From: QPIN01 sp964399475
GTDB lineage: Bacteria > Pseudomonadota > Gammaproteobacteria > Methylococcales > Methylomonadaceae
Direction of reading: 5' to 3'
DNA: 10,308 nt
Assembly (NCBI GenBank): GCA_964399475.1
Contig: CAYNRB010000108.1
Span: 1-10,308 of the forward strand
Shown here: one piece after another, positions 7,086-10,308 of the stretch
Numbering within the stretch: position 1 is the first letter of the stretch
How the letters are laid out: each line of letters starts with the position of its first letter
Position numbers and translations under genes: made by a program
The notes under the pieces: model-generated
What the model saw: the letters and a program-made list of their open reading frames with translations, nothing else
Database searches by the model: none
Told to the model about the DNA's origin: nothing

Positions 7086-8149
7086 GACATTACAATGTCA
7101 TTTTCGATAGCACCATGAATAACGAGCCTTGGTAATGTATCCATACCTCTCATCCAAAGCAATCCATTTGGTAGCGGATTAATTTTATTCTTTAAATCTG
7201 GGAATTCACCATATAATGCAATATTCTTAAATATATCCGGCATATTTAAGCCTGCTTCGGTAAAGAAAAGTACTGTTGTGAAAAATCGAGATATGTTTAT
7301 CTCTGTTGGGTTTGGAACACCATTTTTATCATAAGCCATATCAACACCAAAAATCCCATGCGGCTTATCACTAACAGCTTTAATTGCATTCAAAGCAATG
7401 TCTGTCGCCTTTTTATTATTAACTGTAACGCCAACTTTCGTGACTCCTGTGACACCCGAAATAGTTCGGTTTCCATGAGTCCACCCTTTTCGCTCTCTAG
7501 TCTGAGCAACCACTAACTCCCCTTCATGCCATATAGATAACCATGTTATCGTATTTGGTGTGAGCATCTCTGCAGCCATGAAATCTCCCCACCCTTTATA
7601 GTGATCGATCCATGATTTGGCCATTTGATACTCATTGGTAGGTATCGAACCTTTCCCTCCTCCTCCAATCGAAGAGGACCTCAACCATATCTTCCCAGAC
7701 TCATCACCAAGATCAATAAATGATTTTTTCAGATCATCTTCATTATTTATCAAAATATTTTTAGGAACAGGAACTCCTGCTTGCTCAAATGCCAAGTAGG
7801 ATTTATATTTATGAACACAAATATCTATTACTTTATGATCCGGCATAAACAATTTTGTGCCTGTTTTTAGTATATCTTCTCTAAATTTCGAAGCATGATA
7901 AATTTCCAAATCATTTTGGAAATGAATTAAATCAGGCTTTTCTTTTATCAAAAGCTTTAGTAAGGAATTTTTATATTCTGAGCTATCAGCATAAGGTATC
8001 AAAAAAATTTTATGTGCTTTCGAAAGCATAAGATCCGTAATCTCTGCTCCCATCCCGAGAATTTTTTCATTATAATCACTTCTTAAAAGTGAGTTAATTA
8101 CCCCTTCAGATGGCGCTCCTCCTGCGCCTGCTATAAGTATCTTTTTCAT
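7082..8149 (-). CDS. ATP-grasp carboxylate-amine ligase
   Basis: 355-residue ATP-grasp protein resembling the carbamoyl-phosphate-synthase-like/D-Ala-D-Ala-ligase-like group. The N-terminal domain starts with KKILIAGAGGAPSEGV. The central part has KSYLAFEQAGVPVPK (116-130), then K153 and the nucleotide loop RSSSIGGGGKGS (157-168). The metal-binding end is FGVDMAYD (D270) and PTEINISRFF (E283, N285, R288). Enzymes of this fold join a carboxylate to an amine through an acyl phosphate. Next to FdtA and an amino-sugar transaminase, a reasonable hypothesis is that it amidates the 3-amino group with an amino or hydroxy acid; this is inference. An AAGAGG ribosome site lies 5 nt before the ATG, inside the end of the fdtA homologue one base upstream. 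Confidence 0.85.
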   Translation of the reverse strand: MKKILIAGAGGAPSEGVINSLLRSDYNEKILGMGAEITDLMLSKAHKIFLIPYADSSEYKNSLLKLLIKEKPDLIHFQNDLEIYHASKFREDILKTGTKLFMPDHKVIDICVHKYKSYLAFEQAGVPVPKNILINNEDDLKKSFIDLGDESGKIWLRSSSIGGGGKGSIPTNEYQMAKSWIDHYKGWGDFMAAEMLTPNTITWLSIWHEGELVVAQTRERKGWTHGNRTISGVTGVTKVGVTVNNKKATDIALNAIKAVSDKPHGIFGVDMAYDKNGVPNPTEINISRFFTTVLFFTEAGLNMPDIFKNIALYGEFPDLKNKINPLPNGLLWMRGMDTLPRLVIHGAIENDIVMS

Positions 8150-8150
8150 T

Positions 8151-8552
8151 TCAGCCTCTTACTGCCCTCAAAAAATCAGCATAATCACGAATATAATCCA
8201 GTTCATCATAATATTGGTCTGCTAAAATCATTAACACACAGTCAGATGTAAAGTCATACATTTCTCGCCATATCAAGCCTTCAATAATTAGTCCCGTTGT
8301 TGATCTATCTAGAATGATTTCTTCTCTAGTTTTACCATTATCTAATACGAACCGGCAACTACCTGTAACACATACAGCCAATTGTTTTAAATTTCTATGC
8401 GCATGGAATCCTCTTGATACCCCTTGCTGTGTTCCAAAGATGTAATACACTCGTTTAATGTCAAACGGAACACTTTTATTTCCTTCTAATGCCACTAACG
8501 AACCTCTGCTATCACCAAGAGGTTTAAAGGTTACAGTTTTAATAAAGTTCAT
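8151..8552 (-). CDS. fdtA: dTDP-4-dehydro-6-deoxyglucose 3,4-ketoisomerase (FdtA/QdtA cupin)
   Basis: Small cupin enzyme, 133 residues from the ATG at 8552. It moves the keto group of dTDP-4-keto-6-deoxyglucose from C4 to C3, preparing the sugar for 3-amination. Family signatures are DSRGSLVALE (14-23), KRVYYIFG (33-40), the active-site histidines H50 and H52 in RGFHAHRNLKQ, VTGSCRFVLDNG, and the ending SDCVLMILADQYYDELDYIRD split across residues 103-123. The galacto (FdtA) and gluco (QdtA) versions cannot be told apart here. The frame can start further upstream at a TTG at 8564, but the ATG fits the family length; neither has a strong ribosome site. It follows the glmS tail by only about 20 bp. 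The dTDP-sugar source (RmlA/RmlB) is outside the window. Confidence 0.88.
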   Translation of the reverse strand: MNFIKTVTFKPLGDSRGSLVALEGNKSVPFDIKRVYYIFGTQQGVSRGFHAHRNLKQLAVCVTGSCRFVLDNGKTREEIILDRSTTGLIIEGLIWREMYDFTSDCVLMILADQYYDELDYIRDYADFLRAVRG

Positions 8553-8572
8553 TTTTATAGCCAATGGATTAA

Positions 8573-8860
8573 TTATTCCACGGTAACAGATTTAGCTAAA
8601 TTTCTAGGCTGATCAACATCAGTACCTTTTATTAATGCCACATGATAACTAAGTAACTGTAATAATATATTAAATGTAATTGGTGCAGTAATCCTGCCTA
8701 CATTTGTAGTTGCTTTGATAACACTAAATCCATCTTCTGAACTGATGTCAGATTGCTCATCTTCAAAAACAATCATTTGTCCACCACGTGCTTTTACTTC
8801 GTGTAGATTCGATTTGAGCTTTTCTAATAAATCATCTAAGGGTGCTATTGCTATTTTCAC
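8573..8860 (-). pseudogene. glmS: glmS 3'-end fragment, copy 1 (C-terminal 95 residues of glucosamine-6-phosphate synthase)
   Basis: The frame matches the last 95 or so of the roughly 609 residues of GlmS, from IAIAPLDDLLEKLKSN through KARGGQMIVFEDEQ to the hallmark ending YHVALIKGTDVDQPRNLAK followed by SVTVE and a TAA stop. The N-terminal glutaminase domain and most of the isomerase domain are absent, so it cannot make glucosamine-6-phosphate. The fragment starts abruptly at the hepT stop. A GTG there overlaps that stop as GTGA, so a short peptide could be translated by coupling. The coding frame is undamaged, which suggests recent arrival or tolerance. It is probably a relic of recombination at the glmS 3' end rather than a functional gene. 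Confidence 0.85.
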
Positions 8861-9348
8861 TTAGAGATACCTCTACTCTCAAGATCTACATTGATAGCTT
8901 TTGCTACACCCACTATAAATCCTAAATTTTTATATGCAGCTTGTAGTGCATCCACCAAAATATCTAAATCTTCAATATATTCATGAATCATTTGATTCCT
9001 TAATTGTCGCAATTCAAGCCACAATTCAACGGAAGGTAATACACCTATTTTTTCTGCTTTATCTAAATTATCAATAGCTACCGTTGTCTTTTCTTCTAAA
9101 ATATCCAACCAGGCAGGGAGCAGTTTATCACCCAACGTATCTTGCAAGCGACAGAATCGACTAGTAAATGCTTCTAACTGCTCTGCCATTTCTTCATTAG
9201 TATTTAATTGCTTAGCACGCTCAACAGTAAATGGTTCATTAAAGACTTTATGTGCTGAATAGTTTAAGTGGTGAATTTCTTTATCAACAACTCGCTGTAA
9301 AAATCTTAGCCTTTCGATCTTGTCATTAGGATTGTTTCTTGGTATCAC
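8857..9348 (-). CDS. hepT: HepT-like HEPN toxin of a MNT/HEPN toxin-antitoxin pair
   Basis: 163-residue, mostly helical protein carrying the HEPN ribonuclease motif R-X4-H-X-Y in RNQMIHEY (R117, H122, Y124). In characterised HepT/MntA systems the toxin cleaves RNA and the partner nucleotidyltransferase silences it by adding AMP to this tyrosine. It starts with GTG in a GTGA overlap with the nucleotidyltransferase gene and ends in a GTGA overlap with the glmS fragment. The N-terminal region to about residue 40 has no motif I recognise. The protein is somewhat longer than the roughly 135-residue HepT of Shewanella, so a related subfamily (nucleotidyltransferase substrate-binding/HI0074-like) is possible. 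The C-terminus ends exactly at the glmS junction and might have been altered there. Confidence 0.82.
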   Translation of the reverse strand: MIPRNNPNDKIERLRFLQRVVDKEIHHLNYSAHKVFNEPFTVERAKQLNTNEEMAEQLEAFTSRFCRLQDTLGDKLLPAWLDILEEKTTVAIDNLDKAEKIGVLPSVELWLELRQLRNQMIHEYIEDLDILVDALQAAYKNLGFIVGVAKAINVDLESRGISK

Positions 9349-9644
9349 AATAAAACTCCTTTATGTCTAGCAATCGAATGGATAGGTAAGGTTTTTAAAT
9401 TGGGCGCTGATAATAACACATCCACTTTACGACCTTGAAATAAGCGTATAAGACGCGCACTTATTTTTGCTGATAATTCGGCTGGGTGCTCGACTTCATC
9501 ATTCAATGTAACTAATAAATCTACATCCCCGCCTTTTTTATCATCATCAATGCGAGAACCAAACAGCATTACCTGTGCACCTTCTCCCGCAAATATAGAA
9601 ACGACTTGCTTTATTATTTGTACCTGACTCTCTGTTAATCTCAC
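9345..9644 (-). CDS. mntA: MntA-like minimal nucleotidyltransferase antitoxin
   Basis: 99-residue protein of the DNA polymerase beta-like nucleotidyltransferase fold. The active site shows LFGSRIDDDKKGGDVDLLV, a G-S-X9-D-X-D motif with G29, S30, D40 and D42, and a third acid D75 in RKVDVLL. All catalytic residues are present. In known pairs this enzyme neutralises its HEPN partner by AMP transfer. It begins with GTG four bases after the stop of the upstream glmS remnant and overlaps hepT by 4 bp. The antitoxin is first here, whereas as I recall the well-studied Shewanella pair has hepT first. No promoter of its own is evident; transcription probably starts in or beyond the glmS remnant. Confidence 0.87.
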   Translation of the reverse strand: MRLTESQVQIIKQVVSIFAGEGAQVMLFGSRIDDDKKGGDVDLLVTLNDEVEHPAELSAKISARLIRLFQGRKVDVLLSAPNLKTLPIHSIARHKGVLL

Positions 9645-9648
9645 TGCT

Positions 9649-9763
9649 CTATTCCACCGTCACAGATTTAGCTAAGTTTCTAGGTTGGTCTACATCGATC
9701 CCTTTAATCAACGCGACATGATAACTGAGTAATTATAACAATATATTGAATGTGATGCAGGGC
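9649..9763 (-). pseudogene. glmS: glmS 3'-end remnant, copy 2, with an internal stop
   Basis: The minus strand again encodes the GlmS ending: YHVALIKGIDVDQPRNLAK, then SVTVE and a TAG stop at 9651-9649. About 105 bp align with copy 1 at roughly 80 percent identity by eye. A TAA replaces the glutamine of the LLQLLSYHV stretch, and similarity fades near 9757-9763, so this copy is dead. The two tails lie in the same orientation on either side of mntA-hepT. The remaining upstream part of the gene is missing, with only about 10 bp between the end of similarity and the MITE-like element. Confidence 0.85.
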
Positions 9764-9773
9764 AAGAGCATTA

Positions 9774-9922
9774 TATACCCCTTATCATTCAATTTGCAGA
9801 AAAATGCTCGTCATCCCGGTATGCTTTTTAGCCGGGATCTTCGCACAAATCAAGACTCCGGCTTAAAGCATACCGGAGTGACGGAGGGGTGAAAATGCAC
9901 AGTTTGAATGATCACGGGTATA
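9774..9922. mobile_element. MITE-like 149-bp palindromic element with terminal inverted repeats
   Basis: The left end (from 9774) reads TATACCCCTTATCATTCAA and the complement of the right end (from 9922) reads TATACCCGTGATCATTCAA, 17 of 19 matches. Nested inside is a second inverted repeat at 9809-9883: CGTCATCCCGGTATGCTTT against CGTCACTCCGGTATGCTTT, continuing inward through AGCCGGGATCTT against AGCCGGAGTCTT to a loop of about 10 bases. There is no coding capacity. Size, terminal repeats and TA-rich edges fit a miniature inverted-repeat transposable element. It could also be a dispersed extragenic palindrome of the CGTCATCC type. Confidence 0.7.
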
Positions 9923-9958
9923 AACAATAATCCAATACTTTCATCCACCCGGTGGGCT

Positions 9959-10007
9959 TTACCCAGTCGACAAGAAATCGCTCCTGCATTTCTTGTCGAC
10001 TGGGTAA
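9959..10007. repeat. Perfect inverted repeat, 20-bp arms with a 9-bp loop
   Basis: Bases 9959-9978 (TTACCCAGTCGACAAGAAAT) are the exact reverse complement of 9988-10007, around the loop CGCTCCTGC. Imperfect outer pairing (TTCATCC at 9940-9946 against GGATGACGAA after 10012) suggests a larger element of about 85 bp. The stem has no following T run, so it is not a classical terminator, though it could block transcripts from the right-edge gene. The gap 9652-10045 otherwise holds only the glmS remnant and the MITE-like element. Confidence 0.75.
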
Positions 10008-10045
10008 GCATAGGATGACGAAGGAATAAAATCTACAGATTGATT

Positions 10046-10300
10046 TCACTTGGATATATACCCGCCCGTTTTTGGGCTTCCTCTAAACTCTATTCTACCA
10101 TCTTCTTTTAATTTTTTTATCCATCTTTCTATGTTTTTCACTGATGTTTCTAACTCTTCAGCAAAAAATGGCGTTTTACGATTTGGGTATTTCTCAATAA
10201 GATTAAATAAGCCATTTACTCCCTCACTTACTCCCTCATTTACTCCCTCACTCACTCCCTCATTTATGGGTAACATATTTGAAATGAAGATATTTTTCAT
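10046..10300 (-). CDS. C-terminal winged-helix region of a probable AlbA_2/Schlafen-type ATP-binding transcriptional regulator (partial or truncated)
   Basis: 84 codons from an ATG at 10300, but the frame stays open to the right edge (an Asn-Phe pair precedes the Met), so this is probably the tail of a longer protein. Residues 13-29 are a tetrapeptide repeat, EGVSEGVNEGVSEGVNG. Then comes a winged-helix-like segment with LFNLIEKYPNRKTPFFAEEL, TSVKNIERWIKKLKEDGRIE and FRGSPKTGGYISK. This ending resembles the C-terminus of proteins with an N-terminal AlbA_2 (Schlafen-like) domain, the RecG-like helicase-related regulators, which often carry EGV-type repeats there. That comparison is from memory. 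It is separated from the glycan genes by the palindromes and is probably not part of that operon. Confidence 0.6.
   Translation of the reverse strand: MKNIFISNMLPINEGVSEGVNEGVSEGVNGLFNLIEKYPNRKTPFFAEELETSVKNIERWIKKLKEDGRIEFRGSPKTGGYISK
10216..10263 (-). repeat. Tandem repeat, four 12-bp units, within the winged-helix gene
   Basis: Plus-strand units are TTACTCCCTCAC, TTACTCCCTCAT, TTACTCCCTCAC and TCACTCCCTCAT. On the coding strand each unit gives a Glu-Gly-Val-Ser or Glu-Gly-Val-Asn tetrapeptide. Because the unit is a multiple of three, copy-number change would lengthen or shorten the linker without breaking the frame. Confidence 0.85.
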
Positions 10301-10308
10301 GAAGTTTT

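Noticed and set aside
8553..8564. TTG start of the fdtA homologue at 8564
   Set aside because: It is a rare start codon without a clear ribosome site, and the ATG at 8552 gives the usual family length.
9345..9763. Tn7-type insertion at the glmS attachment site
   Set aside because: The glmS 3' end is the classical attTn7 region, but I see no Tn7-like ends or Tns genes in the window.
9959..10007. Rho-independent terminator
   Set aside because: The stem is long and perfect, but neither side is followed by the T run needed on its strand.
10216..10263. CRISPR array
   Set aside because: The 12-bp units are contiguous with no spacers and lie within a coding frame.

Overview
The window looks like an AT-rich gammaproteobacterial chromosome, inferred from the glmS tails, the PseB/PseC pair and an RfaH-type leader-like sequence; the genus cannot be fixed. 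It covers part of a surface-polysaccharide (O-antigen, capsule or glycoprotein glycan) locus and its ragged upstream border. Every gene I can support lies on the minus strand, so transcription runs from high to low coordinates.

Upstream border (about 8573-10308). At the right edge is the C-terminal end of a winged-helix protein with an in-frame 12-bp tandem repeat. About 400 bp without a gene follows. It holds a perfect 20-bp-arm palindrome (9959-10007), a 149-bp MITE-like element with terminal inverted repeats (9774-9922), and a decayed 3' tail of glmS (9649-9763). Then come mntA and hepT, a nucleotidyltransferase/HEPN toxin-antitoxin pair, and a second, better preserved glmS tail (8573-8860). 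The toxin-antitoxin pair is therefore bracketed by two diverged direct copies of the glmS 3' end, which suggests repeated integration or recombination at this site.

Module A (5590-8552): fdtA-type sugar ketoisomerase, ATP-grasp ligase, extended SDR and HAD phosphatase, tightly packed with 1-4 bp overlaps or gaps. With the aminotransferase below it, FdtA should make a dTDP-3-amino-3,6-dideoxyhexose. No N-acetyltransferase is visible, and the ATP-grasp enzyme could instead attach an acid or amino acid by an amide bond.

Module B (1-5513) begins after a 76-bp gap holding two GGTAGC cores that resemble a JUMPstart/ops leader. It encodes a PIN-domain/sugar-aminotransferase fusion, a PglK/MsbA-like ABC flippase, and PseB and PseC, the first two enzymes of pseudaminic acid synthesis; pseC runs off the left edge. 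The flippase gene carries an in-frame run of ten G, a strong candidate phase-variation switch.

The most notable items are the poly-G tract in the flippase, the PIN/aminotransferase fusion, the possible amide-forming aminosugar module, and the toxin-antitoxin pair between two glmS tails.
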